Assembly (NCBI GenBank): GCA_018335895.1
Contig: JAGXQU010000154.1
Location: forward strand, 1-49,296
DNA length: 49,296 bases
Reading direction: 5' to 3'
Source: Hyphomicrobiales bacterium
GTDB taxonomy: Bacteria > Pseudomonadota > Alphaproteobacteria > Rhizobiales > Xanthobacteraceae
Numbering within the stretch: position 1 is the first letter of the stretch; every line of letters begins with the position of its first letter. Shown here in pieces: positions 19,511 to 32,710 of this stretch. Under the pieces are notes generated by a model, which was given only the letters and a program-made list of their open reading frames with translations, made no database searches and was not told where the DNA came from. Position numbers and translations under genes: made by a program.

Positions 19511-21145
19511 ATGACGATCAATCTGCAGATGCCGGATATCCGGGAGTTGAAACCGCGCATCGTCGTGTTCGGTGTCGGTGGCGCCGGCGGCAACGCCGTC
19601 AACAACATGATCGCGGCCGGATTACAGGGCTGCGAATTCGCGGTCGCCAATACCGACGCGCAGGCGCTGGTGTCGTCTAAAGCGAAGCGCGTGATCCAGA
19701 TGGGTCTCAACGGTCTGGGTGCAGGTTCGCATCCCGAGGTTGGCAAGTGCGCAGCCGAGGAAGCGGTGGGCGAAGTGCAGGATATGCTGCAAGGCGTGCA
19801 CATGGTGTTTGTGACCGCTGGCATGGGCGGCGGCACGGGCACGGGCGCGGCTCCGGTCATTGCGCGCGTCGCGAAGGAACTCGGGATTCTCACGGTCGGC
19901 GTCGTGACCAAGCCCTTCGATTTCGAAGGCTCGCGCCGTATGCGTGCCGCCGAGCAGGGCATCGAGGATCTCGCCAAGCACGTCGATACGCTGATCGTGA
20001 TTCCGAACCAGAATCTGTTCCGGGTCGCGAACAAGGAAACCACCTTTGCCGACGCCTTCGCGATGGCCGACCAGGTCCTCTATTCGGGGGTGGCCTGCAT
20101 CACCGATCTGATGGTCAAGGAAGGTCTCATCAATCTCGACTTCGCCGACGTCCGCACGGTCATGCGCGAGATGGGCAAGGCGATGATGGGCACGGGCGAA
20201 GCTTCGGGTGAATCCCGTGCGCTGCGCGCAGCCGAAAACGCGATCAACAATCCGCTGCTCGACGAGACGACGATGCGCGGGGCCAAGGGCCTCCTGATCT
20301 CGATCACCGGCGGCCGCGATCTCAAGCTGCACGAAGTCGACGAGGCGGCGACCCGCATCCGCGACGAAGTGGACGAGAGTGCGAATATCATTCTCGGCGC
20401 GACCTTCGACGAAAGCCTCGAGGGTATCGTGCGGGTGTCCGTCGTGGCGACGGGCATCGACGGCTCGGCGGCCGGCACTGCGGCGCCGGAGTTCCGCCAG
20501 ACGTTTTCGAACCACAACCGTCCGGCCCCGTCCCCGTCGGTTCGCTCGACCAGCTTCGCGGCTGAAGTCCCGCACATTCCGCTGACCATGCAGCCGGAAA
20601 TGCCGCAGGATGAGCACTACGACGAGTACGCGGATCACTACGCGGAGCCTGCGGCTGAGATCGACGAGGTGACGATTCGTCCGCTCGACCGCAAACCGGC
20701 GTTTTTTCAGCCGCTGCTCGACGAAATGGAGCGCCTCGCGCCGAAGGACGAGGCGCCTGAGGACCTCGAGCCTTACGTGCCGGAGCAGGCGGAGCGTCCG
20801 CCTTACCGTCCGCGCATGCCGCGCATCGACGAATTCCCGGTTCCTGTGCAGAACCAGATGCGCGCCCGCAGCGGCGATGGGGCGGAAGATCATGAGAAGC
20901 GGCAGATGACGCTCCTCGAGAAGCTCGCTTCGAGCCTTGGCGGCAAATCCCGCCGTGCCGCGGCCGATCACGACCCTGCCTTGCCGCAGACGGTCGCTCG
21001 CCGTAGGCCGGAAGTGGCGCAGGATGCCCCTCCCTCCCGCCGTCCTGAGGGCCGCGATCTGCTCGATCCGGGCAGCCGTCCGGCGCGTCATGCCGAGGCG
21101 CAGGACGATCTCGAAATCCCGGCTTTCCTCCGCCGGCAGGCCTGA
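19511..21145 (+). CDS. ftsZ: Cell division GTPase FtsZ
   Basis: FtsZ is the tubulin homologue that forms the Z ring. The 544-residue protein has the nucleotide-binding [13 protein letters not shown] (residues 21-33), the tubulin signature GGGTGTG (106-112), the GTPase domain to about residue 320, a long variable linker, and the conserved C-terminal peptide LEIPAFLRR that binds FtsA. I chose ATG 19511 ([17 protein letters not shown], the usual alphaproteobacterial N terminus, with AAGGG upstream). The frame is open back to an ATG at 19430 overlapping the ftsA stop, which would add 27 residues. A strong terminator follows. Confidence 0.95.
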   Translation: MTINLQMPDIRELKPRIVVFGVGGAGGNAVNNMIAAGLQGCEFAVANTDAQALVSSKAKRVIQMGLNGLGAGSHPEVGKCAAEEAVGEVQDMLQGVHMVFVTAGMGGGTGTGAAPVIARVAKELGILTVGVVTKPFDFEGSRRMRAAEQGIEDLAKHVDTLIVIPNQNLFRVANKETTFADAFAMADQVLYSGVACITDLMVKEGLINLDFADVRTVMREMGKAMMGTGEASGESRALRAAENAINNPLLDETTMRGAKGLLISITGGRDLKLHEVDEAATRIRDEVDESANIILGATFDESLEGIVRVSVVATGIDGSAAGTAAPEFRQTFSNHNRPAPSPSVRSTSFAAEVPHIPLTMQPEMPQDEHYDEYADHYAEPAAEIDEVTIRPLDRKPAFFQPLLDEMERLAPKDEAPEDLEPYVPEQAERPPYRPRMPRIDEFPVPVQNQMRARSGDGAEDHEKRQMTLLEKLASSLGGKSRRAAADHDPALPQTVARRRPEVAQDAPPSRRPEGRDLLDPGSRPARHAEAQDDLEIPAFLRRQA

Positions 21146-21167
21146 TACGAAAGGTGTATGATTCTGG

Positions 21168-21199
21168 ACGCCCCGGCGAAAGCCGGGGCGTTATTTTTT
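21168..21199 (+). terminator. Rho-independent terminator after ftsZ
   Basis: ACGCCCCGGC (21168-21177), a GAAA tetraloop and GCCGGGGCGT (21182-21191) form a perfect 10-bp stem, followed by TATTTTTT. It lies 22 bp after the ftsZ stop and probably ends the dcw transcript. Confidence 0.9.
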
Positions 21200-21456
21200 G
21201 GGCGTGCTCACGAAATGCACGCCTGTGGAAAAGATCCGGATCGACGGGGTTCCCAGCCCTTTGAAATCATGGCGAAAAATAGCCGCGAACCCGGCAAGAT
21301 TCCGTAACAAAGCGTAAGAAAGCGTGACTTGTGGCATGGGGACGAGGGGTTATCGTCCCGGAAACCCAAGAAGCCGCGGGGAATTGTGGCCTTGGGGAGT
21401 GGGAATTAACTGGGGCAAAAGCCGGGCGATCTTTCGAACGGTTTTCGTACGGCGGG
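21200..21456 (+). promoter_or_regulatory. lpxC leader: tandem CGTRA repeats, candidate promoter and hairpin
   Basis: This gap of about 260 bp holds no gene. Three CGTAA/CGTAA/CGTGA pentamers start at 21303, 21313 and 21323, exactly 10 bp apart. Directly after them a weak -35 (TTGTGG, 21329-21334), a 16-bp spacer and TATCGT (21351-21356) could be a promoter. Overlapping this is a perfect inverted repeat GGGACGA (21339-21345) / TCGTCCC (21353-21359). The arrangement resembles an activator-dependent promoter with direct repeats abutting the -35, as for OmpR/PhoB-family regulators; the regulator is not identified. Confidence 0.4.
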
Positions 21457-22389
21457 ATGCAAGTTCAGTTTCAAGCGACCGTAGCCGACCGCGTAGACCT
21501 CACGGGTCGCGGCCTGCATTCCGGAACGGCCGCCCGCATCAGCCTTCTGCCAGCCGCGCCGAATACCGGCATCGTCTTCAAACTTCATGGCAAAAAAATC
21601 GCGGTGGGCCCTGAAGCCGTCCGTAACACCGATTTCGCAACCGTAATCGGCGATACCGACGGCTCCAAATGCTCCACGGTCGAACACCTGATGGCCGCCT
21701 TTGCCGGTCTCGGCATCGATAACGTGATCGTCGATGTCGAAGGCGAAGAAATCCCGGCTTTCGACGGCAGCTCGGCCAATTTCGTCGAGGCGATCGACGC
21801 TGTCGGCATCGAGATGCTCGATGCGCCGCGCCGCTACATCAAGATTTTGAAGCCGATCAAGGTCGAGCATGGCCGCGCTTCGGCTGAACTGATGCCCTAT
21901 GACGCCGGCTTCCGCGTCGAAGTCGAAATCGAGTTCGAGCACGCCGCCATCGGCCGTCAGCGCTATGCCGGCATGATCACGCCGCAGGTCTTCCGCGAAG
22001 ATCTTTCCCGCGCACGCACCTTCGGCTTCATGCGCGATGTTTCGAAGCTCTGGAGCGCGGGCCTCGCGCTCGGCGCTTCGCTCGACAACACGATCTGTCT
22101 CGCCGACGACCGCGTGCTCAATCCCGAAGGTTTGCGCTACGCGGACGAGTTCGTGCGTCACAAGGCGCTCGACGCGGTCGGCGACCTCGCGATGGCAGGA
22201 CTGCCGATCCTCGGCCGTTATCGCTCGGTCTGCGGCGGCCACAAACTGAATGCGGCGGTTGTTGCCGCCCTGATGGCGGATCGCTCCGCCTGGACCGTTG
22301 CGGAGGCCGAGCCTGAGGCCAAGCGCCGCCGTGGCCATGCCGAAATCGGCGCCCAGGTCGCTCCGGCCTACCGCGCTGACCTTTCTTAA
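21457..22389 (+). CDS. lpxC: UDP-3-O-acyl-N-acetylglucosamine deacetylase LpxC
   Basis: LpxC is the zinc enzyme catalysing the committed step of lipid A synthesis. The protein has 310 residues with the usual features: GRGLHSG near the N terminus, the zinc-ligand region VEHLMAAFAG (His77), and HKALDAVGDL, which supplies the second His and Asp zinc ligands. The start is placed at ATG 21457 (MQVQFQATV) with GGCGGG upstream; the in-frame ATG at 21331 would add 42 residues unlike the family and lies in the putative promoter. It follows ftsZ as in many alphaproteobacteria but has its own leader. Confidence 0.94.
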   Translation: MQVQFQATVADRVDLTGRGLHSGTAARISLLPAAPNTGIVFKLHGKKIAVGPEAVRNTDFATVIGDTDGSKCSTVEHLMAAFAGLGIDNVIVDVEGEEIPAFDGSSANFVEAIDAVGIEMLDAPRRYIKILKPIKVEHGRASAELMPYDAGFRVEVEIEFEHAAIGRQRYAGMITPQVFREDLSRARTFGFMRDVSKLWSAGLALGASLDNTICLADDRVLNPEGLRYADEFVRHKALDAVGDLAMAGLPILGRYRSVCGGHKLNAAVVAALMADRSAWTVAEAEPEAKRRRGHAEIGAQVAPAYRADLS

Positions 22390-22519
22390 CTTTTTAAGCC
22401 ATAATCGCGGCGGATTCGGCCTTTAGCGCCGTAGCCTGAGGGCGCGGGGTCCGCTATTCCCTGACCCGTCAAAGAGGCATGGGGCCGCCGGGGCCTCCAG
22501 TCGCAGGTTCGAGTTTTTG

Positions 22520-23401
22520 ATGTTGCTCGCGAAGATACGCCGCACGGGTCTTGGGACGGCACTCCGGGTGCTCGTCATCCTGCCGCTGGGTGTTTCGCTT
22601 GCCGGCTGCGCAAGTCTCGGCAACTTCAGTCTTGGCAGCCTGTGGGGCGACAAGAAGGAAGACGAGCTTCTGCCCGATCAGCCTGCCGATTTGCTGTACA
22701 ACGAGGCGCTCACCCTTCTGAACAAGAAGGACTTCGAGAAAGCCGCGAAGAAGTTCGAGGAAGTCGACCGCCAGCACCCCTATTCGGAGTGGGGCCGCAA
22801 GTCGCTCCTGATGTCGGCCTACGCCTACTACGAAGGCCAGAAGCATCCCGAGACTGTCATTGCCGCAAGACGCTATCTCGCGCTGCATCCCGGCAGCGCC
22901 GATGCTGCCTATGCGCAGTTTCTCGCGGCATCCGCCTTGTTCGACGAAATTCCGAATATCGAGCATGACCAGCGCCGCACCGAAACCGCGATGGAAGCGC
23001 TGAGCGAGGTCATCCGTAAGTATCCCGAAACGGAATATGCGGTTAGTGCGCGGCGCAAGATCGATGTCGCCCGCGACCAGCTCGCCGCCAAGGAAATGGT
23101 CACAGGCCGCTACTACCTGAAGAACCGCAATTTTTCCGGCGCCATCAACCGCTTCAAGGTGGTCGTGACCAAGTACCAGAATACGCGTCACGTCGAGGAA
23201 GCGCTCGCGCGCTTGACCGAAGCCTACATGTCGCTCGGCATCGTCAACGAGGCGCAGACCGCGGCCGTGGTGCTCGGTCACAACTTCCCGGAAAGTCCCT
23301 GGTACAAGGACGCCTATGCGCTCGTGACCTCGGGCGGGAATGTTCCCCGCGAGGACAAGGGATCGTGGATCAGCCGCGCCTGGGGCAACATTCGCGGCTG
23401 A
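22520..23401 (+). CDS. bamD: Outer membrane assembly lipoprotein BamD
   Basis: BamD is an outer-membrane lipoprotein of the BAM complex that folds beta-barrel proteins. The 293-residue precursor has a basic N terminus, a hydrophobic stretch and the lipobox LAGC (lipidated Cys at about residue 30). After this come tetratricopeptide-like helices, with YNEALTLLNKKDFEKAAKKF, HPYSEWGRKSLLM and YPETEYAVSARRKI typical of BamD. The ATG at 22520 is preceded by an in-frame TTG three bases upstream. The 130-bp gap before it includes CATAAT near 22402, a possible -10. Confidence 0.93.
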   Translation: MLLAKIRRTGLGTALRVLVILPLGVSLAGCASLGNFSLGSLWGDKKEDELLPDQPADLLYNEALTLLNKKDFEKAAKKFEEVDRQHPYSEWGRKSLLMSAYAYYEGQKHPETVIAARRYLALHPGSADAAYAQFLAASALFDEIPNIEHDQRRTETAMEALSEVIRKYPETEYAVSARRKIDVARDQLAAKEMVTGRYYLKNRNFSGAINRFKVVVTKYQNTRHVEEALARLTEAYMSLGIVNEAQTAAVVLGHNFPESPWYKDAYALVTSGGNVPREDKGSWISRAWGNIRG

Positions 23402-23499
23402 GCCGGCGGCGCCAATCGAATTGACGCTTTCTTTCGGCTAATCTTCAATCACGTTTCGTTCTCAATGGACCGAATCGGTACGCCGAGGCGGCAGTTTTC

Positions 23500-27289
<3,790 letters not shown>

Positions 27290-27445
27290 TTAAATCCGTC
27301 CCGCGAGCGCCAATACAAGCACGACAACCAGCAGCACGCCGACAAGGCCGCCCGGGCCGTAGCCCCAGTTTGCGCTGTAGCCCCAGCGCGGCAACGCGCC
27401 GATCAGGATCAAAATCAAAAGCACGATCAGAATGGTCGAAAGCAT
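27290..27445 (-). CDS. DUF3309-family small membrane peptide
   Basis: A 51-residue peptide read from ATG at 27445. It is MLSTILIVLLILILIGALPR, then a Trp/Gly/Tyr loop (WGYSANWGYGPGG), then a second hydrophobic stretch ending in GRI. Two short hydrophobic segments around a PRWGYSxxWGYGPGG turn match the DUF3309 family, widespread in Rhizobiales and of unknown function. GAGG lies about eight bases upstream on the minus strand. An inverted repeat CCTCAC/GTGAGG (27453-27479) lies in its leader. It is convergent with ligA with no spacer and sits downstream of the aminopeptidase on the same strand. Confidence 0.82.
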   Translation of the reverse strand: MLSTILIVLLILILIGALPRWGYSANWGYGPGGLVGVLLVVVLVLALAGRI

Positions 27446-27511
27446 GGTGAAGCCTCACGTCTGAATACACTGTGTGAGGGGTAACGCCGAAAGTTCCCTG
27501 TGGTTCCCTGC

Positions 27512-29335
27512 TTATGCTTGCAGCGGCGCGGTTGCGGCCTCCAACCACCTGCGATCTTCGGCGCCAAGCTGCGGGCCGATCTTTGCGCGGACTTCGGCGT
27601 GATAGGCATCCAGCCAGGCGATTTCTTCCTGCGTCATCCGCTTCGCATCGATAAGGCGCCGGTCGATCGGTGCGAAAGTGAGCGTTTCGAAACCGAGCAA
27701 CGGTTTTTCGATGCCATGCTTGCGCTTTTCGACAAGCAGCAGGTTTTCGATGCGGATGCCATAGGCTCCCGCTTTGTAATAGCCGGGCTCGTTCGAAAGG
27801 ATCATGCCGGGCAGGAGTGGGGCCGCGCCGAGCTTGGAAATTCGTGCGGGGCCTTCATGCACAGAGAGGTAGCTGCCGACACCATGGCCAGTGCCGTGAT
27901 CGAAATCGAGGCCCGCTTCCCATAGCGCGCGGCGCGCGAAAGGATCGAGTTGCGCGCCGTTTGTGCCTTCGGGAAATATCGCGCGGGCGACCGCGATGTG
28001 GCCCTTGAGGACGAGTGTGAAGCGCTCGCGCATTTCCGCCGACGGTTCGCCAATCGCCACTGTACGGGTGACGTCGGTCGTGCCGTCCTCGTATTGTGCG
28101 CCGCTATCGACCAGAAACAACTCGCCCGGTTTCAGCTTGCGGTTGGTCGTCTCCGTTACGCGGTAATGCACGATCGCGCCGTTCGGGCCCGCGCCGGAAA
28201 TCGTCGGGAAGGAGATTTCCTTGAGCTTACCGGTCTCGCGGCGGAATGTTTCGAGCGCCGCGACCGCGTCGATCTCTGAAATTTTTCCGCCCGGCGCTTC
28301 GCGGTCGAGCCAGGCGAGATAGCGGGTGAGCGCCGCACCGTCGCGCAGGTGTGCCGCGCGCATGCCTGCGATTTCGGTCTCGTTTTTGATCGCTTTGAGG
28401 TTGGTGACCGGGTCCGCGCCTTTGGAGATGCTGCCGCCTGCGGCTTCCACGATGCCTGCGAGTTTCGCGGGTGCGGTGGCCTGGTCCAGCCGCACGGCCT
28501 TTCCGCGTGCGGCCTCGTGCAGTTCGACTTCGAATTCGCGCGGCTCGCGGATGTCGGCGAGTTTCGCCAGTTCATCGCGCACTTCGTTCGAGAGCTTGCG
28601 GCCGTCCACAAAAAGCTGCGGCTCGCCTTCGCGCGGCAAAATCGCCCAGGACAACGGCAGCGGCGTATGCGCTACATCGTTGCCGCGGATGTTGAAGGTC
28701 CATGCGACCGATGCGGGGTCGGAGAGCACGGCGACGCCGATCTTTTCCTTCCCGAGCACTTCGCGGATGCGCGCGATCTTCTTCGCCGCGTCTTCGCCGG
28801 CGTATTGCAGGCCGTGCAGCACAACTGGAGTGAGCGGTGGCACGGGGCGTTCGCGCCAGATGGCGTCGACCGGATTTTCTTTGACGGCAACGAGTCTGCT
28901 GCCCGCTTCCTTTGCGGCCTTCTCCAGCCGCTCGACGCCTTCGGCGGTTGTGCGCCACGGGTCGTAGCCGAGGGCCGCGCCAGCGGGAAGATTTTCGGCG
29001 AGCCATTTCGCCGCCGGATGCTCGATCATGTGTGCGATCGAGAAGAGTTTGCCGTCGATCTGCTCCTTCGCCTGCAAGGTATAGCGCCCGTCGGTGAAGA
29101 GCGCGGCCTTGTCCGCAAGCACTACGATAGTCGCAGCCGATCCGGTGAAGCCCGTGAGCCATGCGACGCGCTCCTCGCAAGGCGGCACGTATTCGTTCTG
29201 GTGTTCGTCGGCGCGCGAGAAAATGAAGCCATCAAGCATCTGCCGCTTGAGTTCCGCGCGCAGCGCCGCGAGCCGCGATGCCGATTGCGTCTTGTCGCCT
29301 TCGTCCCTGAACGTCTGAAATTTCGCTTCGAACAT
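27512..29335 (-). CDS. pepP: Aminopeptidase P family protein (Xaa-Pro aminopeptidase)
   Basis: This metallopeptidase removes an N-terminal residue preceding proline. The 607-residue protein has two N-terminal creatinase-like domains (GFTGSAATIVV and LFTDGRYTLQA in the first) and a pita-bread catalytic domain. The metal-ligand segments are visible: LVDSGAQYEDGTTDVTRT, DHGTGHGVGSYLSVHEGP and NEPGYYKAGAYGIRIENL. The length matches the three-domain eukaryote-like form rather than the 440-residue E. coli PepP. The start is ATG 29335 (MFEAKFQTFRDEG); a further in-frame start 14 codons upstream adds an atypical N terminus. It is divergent from uvrD. Confidence 0.9.
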   Translation of the reverse strand: MFEAKFQTFRDEGDKTQSASRLAALRAELKRQMLDGFIFSRADEHQNEYVPPCEERVAWLTGFTGSAATIVVLADKAALFTDGRYTLQAKEQIDGKLFSIAHMIEHPAAKWLAENLPAGAALGYDPWRTTAEGVERLEKAAKEAGSRLVAVKENPVDAIWRERPVPPLTPVVLHGLQYAGEDAAKKIARIREVLGKEKIGVAVLSDPASVAWTFNIRGNDVAHTPLPLSWAILPREGEPQLFVDGRKLSNEVRDELAKLADIREPREFEVELHEAARGKAVRLDQATAPAKLAGIVEAAGGSISKGADPVTNLKAIKNETEIAGMRAAHLRDGAALTRYLAWLDREAPGGKISEIDAVAALETFRRETGKLKEISFPTISGAGPNGAIVHYRVTETTNRKLKPGELFLVDSGAQYEDGTTDVTRTVAIGEPSAEMRERFTLVLKGHIAVARAIFPEGTNGAQLDPFARRALWEAGLDFDHGTGHGVGSYLSVHEGPARISKLGAAPLLPGMILSNEPGYYKAGAYGIRIENLLLVEKRKHGIEKPLLGFETLTFAPIDRRLIDAKRMTQEEIAWLDAYHAEVRAKIGPQLGAEDRRWLEAATAPLQA

Positions 29336-29492
29336 GGCTGCCAGTGTAAGTACTTGGGTTCCGCGGACATAGCGCATTGCGCGAATACTGCCTATTTCGG
29401 CCCCAATTCGCGTGGCAACTGGGCTCTACCCTCGCCAAATGGCACATGCGATGCCATTTTCTTCTTAGAATCACAAAACCAGACAAGCCAAC

Positions 29493-31826
29493 GTGGCCGA
29501 TCCGCAATTCAAACCCTTTCCGTTCGACGACGAGGCGCCCGCGCCGAAGCCCGGCGGCATTGCCGCGCGCGCGCGGGCAACCACGATCGCTCCGTATCTG
29601 GACGGACTGAATGCCGAGCAGCTCGAGGCGGTAGAGAGCCTTGACGGTCCCGTGCTGGTGCTGGCCGGCGCGGGGACCGGCAAGACGCGCGTGCTGACGA
29701 CGCGGATCGCGCATCTGCTCGCGACCGGGAAGGCGCGGCCATCCGGCATTCTCGCAGTGACGTTCACGAACAAGGCGGCGCGCGAAATGAAGGAGCGCGT
29801 CAGCCATATGGTCGGCGATGTGGTCGAGGGCATGCCGTGGATGGGCACGTTCCACTCCATCGGCGCGAAGATTCTCCGGAGGCACGCGGAACTGGTCGGG
29901 TTGAACCCGAGCTTCACCATTCTCGACACCGACGACCAGATCCGTCTCATCAAGCAGCTTTTGCAGGCGGACAACATCGACGAGAAGCGCTGGCCCGCGC
30001 GACTCTTTGCCGGTTATCTCGATGGCTGGAAGAACCGCGGGCTTGGGCCGGAGCAGGTGCCGGCCGGCGAAGCGATGTCGTTCGCCAACGGCAAAGGCAA
30101 GGAGCTTTACGCGGCCTATCAGGCGCGGCTCAAAGTTCTGAATGCAGTCGACTTCGGCGATCTGCTGCTCGAAAACCTTCGGCTGTTTCAGAACAATGCC
30201 GAGGTGCTTGCGCAATATCAGCAGCGCTTCCGCTACATGCTCGTCGACGAGTATCAGGACACGAACGTCGCGCAGTATCTTTGGCTGCGGCTGCTCGCGC
30301 AGGGTTCGCGCAATATCTGCTGCGTCGGCGACGACGACCAGTCGATCTACGGCTGGCGCGGGGCGGATGTCGATAACATCCTGCGCTTCGAGCAGGATTT
30401 CCCCGGCGCGAAGGTGATCCGGCTCGAGCGCAATTACCGTTCGACTGCGAATATTCTTGCTGCTGCCTCGCACCTGATTGCGAAGAACAAGAGCCGTCTC
30501 GGCAAGACGCTGCGCACGGAAGATGACCCGGGCGAAAAGGTGAAAGTTACCGGCGCGTGGGATTCCGGGGAGGAGGCGCGGCAGATCGGCGAGGAAATCG
30601 AGCAGTTGCAGCGGCGGAGCCACAAGCTTTCCGAGATTGCGATCCTCGTGCGCGCGTCGTTCCAGATGCGCGAACTTGAGGATCGTTTTGTTACGCTCGG
30701 ACTGCCCTATCGCGTGATCGGCGGCCCGCGTTTCTACGAGCGGCAGGAAATCCGCGATGCCATGGCCTATTTCAGGGTGATCGTGTCGCCTGCCGATGGG
30801 CTCGCGTTCGAGCGCATCGTGAATGTCCCAAAGCGCGGCCTCGGCGATACCACGATGCAGATGCTGCACGACTATTCGCGGCAGAATGAAGCGCCGATGT
30901 TGGAAGCGGCGCGGATCATTTCCTCGACCGAAGACCTGAAGCCCAAGCCGCGGATGGCATTGCGCGAACTCGTCACGCAATTTGACGGCTGGCGCAAAAA
31001 ACTGGAAACGACTTCGCACACTGAGCTTGCCCGGATCGTGCTCGATGAGTCCGGCTACACGGATATGTGGAAGAACGACAAATCTGCACAGGCCGCGGGC
31101 CGGCTCGAAAACCTGAAAGAACTTGTGCGCTCGATGGAGCAGTTCGAGAATATGCAGGGCTTTCTCGAGCACGTATCCTTGGTCATGGATGCGGACGGCG
31201 GCGCCGACGCGGACAAAGTCAATCTCATGACGCTGCACTCCGCGAAGGGGCTCGAATTCGATACCGTGTTCCTGCCGGGCTGGGAGGAGGGTCTGCTTCC
31301 CCATCAGCGTTCGCTCGACGATCAAGGGCGGGCCGGTCTCGAAGAGGAGCGGCGGCTCGCGCATGTCGGCATCACGCGGGCGAAGCAGCGCGCGCTGATT
31401 TCCTTCGCCTCAAGAAGGATGACGCACGGCCTCTGGAATACGACGGTGCCGAGCCGCTTCCTCGACGAATTGCCGGAGGAATGCGTCGAGGTGGTGGATG
31501 CCCAGAGCGGCTACGGCACGCAGGTGCACAGCCGCTTCGATCGGGTCGAGCCGTTTACTTCCGGTTATTCGACGCCGGGCTGGCAGCGCGCGCAGCAGCG
31601 GCGGGGTGGTTTCTCGGATGCGCCGCGCGGCCGCGGCCTGACCATCGAAGGCGAGGTCGTCTCGCGATCGAGCGGCTCCGCCGCGGATTTCGAAATCGGC
31701 GACCGCGTCTTCCATGACAAATTCGGCTACGGCGAGATCATGGAAGTCGAGGGCGCGAAAGTGGTCGTCGAGTTCGACAAGGCCGGCGAGAAGAAGCTGG
31801 TCGCAAGCTTCCTCAAGAAAGCCTGA
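29493..31826 (+). CDS. uvrD: UvrD/PcrA-type superfamily 1 DNA helicase
   Basis: This is an ATP-dependent 3'-5' DNA helicase of nucleotide-excision and mismatch repair. The 777 residues hold the SF1A motifs in order: Walker A AGAGTGKTRVL (about residues 58-68), TFTNKAAREM, DEYQDTN, DDDQSIYGWRGA, RLERNYRS, MTLHSAKGLEFDTVFLPG and VGITRAK. A C-terminal Tudor-like region ends in FGYGEIMEVEGAKVVVEFD. The start is GTG at 29493 (MADPQFKPFPFDDE); no in-frame ATG upstream fits. prmA follows after two bases. Confidence 0.93.
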   Translation: MADPQFKPFPFDDEAPAPKPGGIAARARATTIAPYLDGLNAEQLEAVESLDGPVLVLAGAGTGKTRVLTTRIAHLLATGKARPSGILAVTFTNKAAREMKERVSHMVGDVVEGMPWMGTFHSIGAKILRRHAELVGLNPSFTILDTDDQIRLIKQLLQADNIDEKRWPARLFAGYLDGWKNRGLGPEQVPAGEAMSFANGKGKELYAAYQARLKVLNAVDFGDLLLENLRLFQNNAEVLAQYQQRFRYMLVDEYQDTNVAQYLWLRLLAQGSRNICCVGDDDQSIYGWRGADVDNILRFEQDFPGAKVIRLERNYRSTANILAAASHLIAKNKSRLGKTLRTEDDPGEKVKVTGAWDSGEEARQIGEEIEQLQRRSHKLSEIAILVRASFQMRELEDRFVTLGLPYRVIGGPRFYERQEIRDAMAYFRVIVSPADGLAFERIVNVPKRGLGDTTMQMLHDYSRQNEAPMLEAARIISSTEDLKPKPRMALRELVTQFDGWRKKLETTSHTELARIVLDESGYTDMWKNDKSAQAAGRLENLKELVRSMEQFENMQGFLEHVSLVMDADGGADADKVNLMTLHSAKGLEFDTVFLPGWEEGLLPHQRSLDDQGRAGLEEERRLAHVGITRAKQRALISFASRRMTHGLWNTTVPSRFLDELPEECVEVVDAQSGYGTQVHSRFDRVEPFTSGYSTPGWQRAQQRRGGFSDAPRGRGLTIEGEVVSRSSGSAADFEIGDRVFHDKFGYGEIMEVEGAKVVVEFDKAGEKKLVASFLKKA

Positions 31827-31828
31827 GC

Positions 31829-32704
31829 TTGGCTGACTTTCCCGAGAGCCATGTCGTCCGGGTAAGGGCGGATGAGCGCGATGCCAAACGCATCGCAGAT
31901 CATTTACTCGAGCGTTTTTTCGAAGGCGAGGGTGCGGTCGGGGCGTTCGAGGCGCCGGACGGCTCATGGATCGCCGAGGCGCATTTTCCCGAACTGCCGG
32001 ACAAGAGCGCGATTGCTGCCGCGGTCGCGGAAATCCGCTCCGGCGCGAAGCCCGAATACGAAACGCTCGCAGCCAAAGACTGGATCGCCGCAAGCCTCGA
32101 AGGACTGAAGATCGTCCGCGCCGGGCGCTTTGCAATTCACGGCTCGCATGATCGCGGGAAGATTTCGCCGAACGAGACCGGAATCGAGATCGAGGCGGCG
32201 CTCGCTTTCGGCACCGGCCATCACGGCACCACGCTAGGCTGTCTTCGCGCACTGACGCGGCTCGCGCGCACGCACAGGCCGGCCCGGGTGCTCGACGTCG
32301 GGACAGGCACGGCGGTTCTGGCGATTGCGGCTGCGCGCGCGTTTCATGCGCCCGTGATTGCGACCGAGATCGACCGCGATTCCATTCCGGTCGCGCGGGA
32401 AAACGTTCGCGCCAACCGTGCCGGGGCGTATGTAAATATTCTGCACACCGGAAGCCTGAGCGCGCCGGCGATCGCGCAATACGCCCGCTACGATCTGATA
32501 TTCGCGAACATCCTGCTGCCGGTTCTGAAGCAGCTTGCACGCCCGATTGCGGCGCTCGCCGCGCCCGGGGCGACCGTGATCCTCTCCGGCCTGATGCCGC
32601 ATCAGGCGCTCGCGGCGCTCGCCCGCTATCAGGCGCTCGGGCTGCGATTCGAGCGGGCCGAAAACATCGAGAACTGGACGACGCTAACGTTGCGTGTTCC
32701 GTAA
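31829..32704 (+). CDS. prmA: Ribosomal protein L11 methyltransferase PrmA
   Basis: PrmA uses SAM to methylate ribosomal protein L11. The 291-residue protein has an N-terminal substrate-recognition domain, then AFGTGHHGTTLGCL, the SAM motif VLDVGTGTAVLAIAAA (about residues 154-169), an acidic TEID turn, and DLIFANILLPVL, matching the family's catalytic NIL motif. The start is TTG at 31829, two bases after the uvrD stop; translation probably depends on coupling because the Shine-Dalgarno is weak (AAGAAAG). A bidirectional terminator follows. Confidence 0.9.
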   Translation: MADFPESHVVRVRADERDAKRIADHLLERFFEGEGAVGAFEAPDGSWIAEAHFPELPDKSAIAAAVAEIRSGAKPEYETLAAKDWIAASLEGLKIVRAGRFAIHGSHDRGKISPNETGIEIEAALAFGTGHHGTTLGCLRALTRLARTHRPARVLDVGTGTAVLAIAAARAFHAPVIATEIDRDSIPVARENVRANRAGAYVNILHTGSLSAPAIAQYARYDLIFANILLPVLKQLARPIAALAAPGATVILSGLMPHQALAALARYQALGLRFERAENIENWTTLTLRVP

Positions 32705-32710
32705 AACAAA

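Noticed and set aside
22386-22400. CtrA-type TTAA pair after lpxC
   Set aside because: The two TTAA elements are 4 bases apart, not the 7 of a CtrA site.
23402-23499. LexA box before recN
   Set aside because: No GTTC-N7-GTTC pattern is present, although recN is often in the SOS regulon.
28349-29644. 431-residue plus-strand open frame
   Set aside because: Antisense to the aminopeptidase P gene, which has all metal-ligand motifs.
29232-31364. 710-residue minus-strand open frame
   Set aside because: Antisense to uvrD, with no motif and atypical composition; uvrD motifs on the plus strand are complete.
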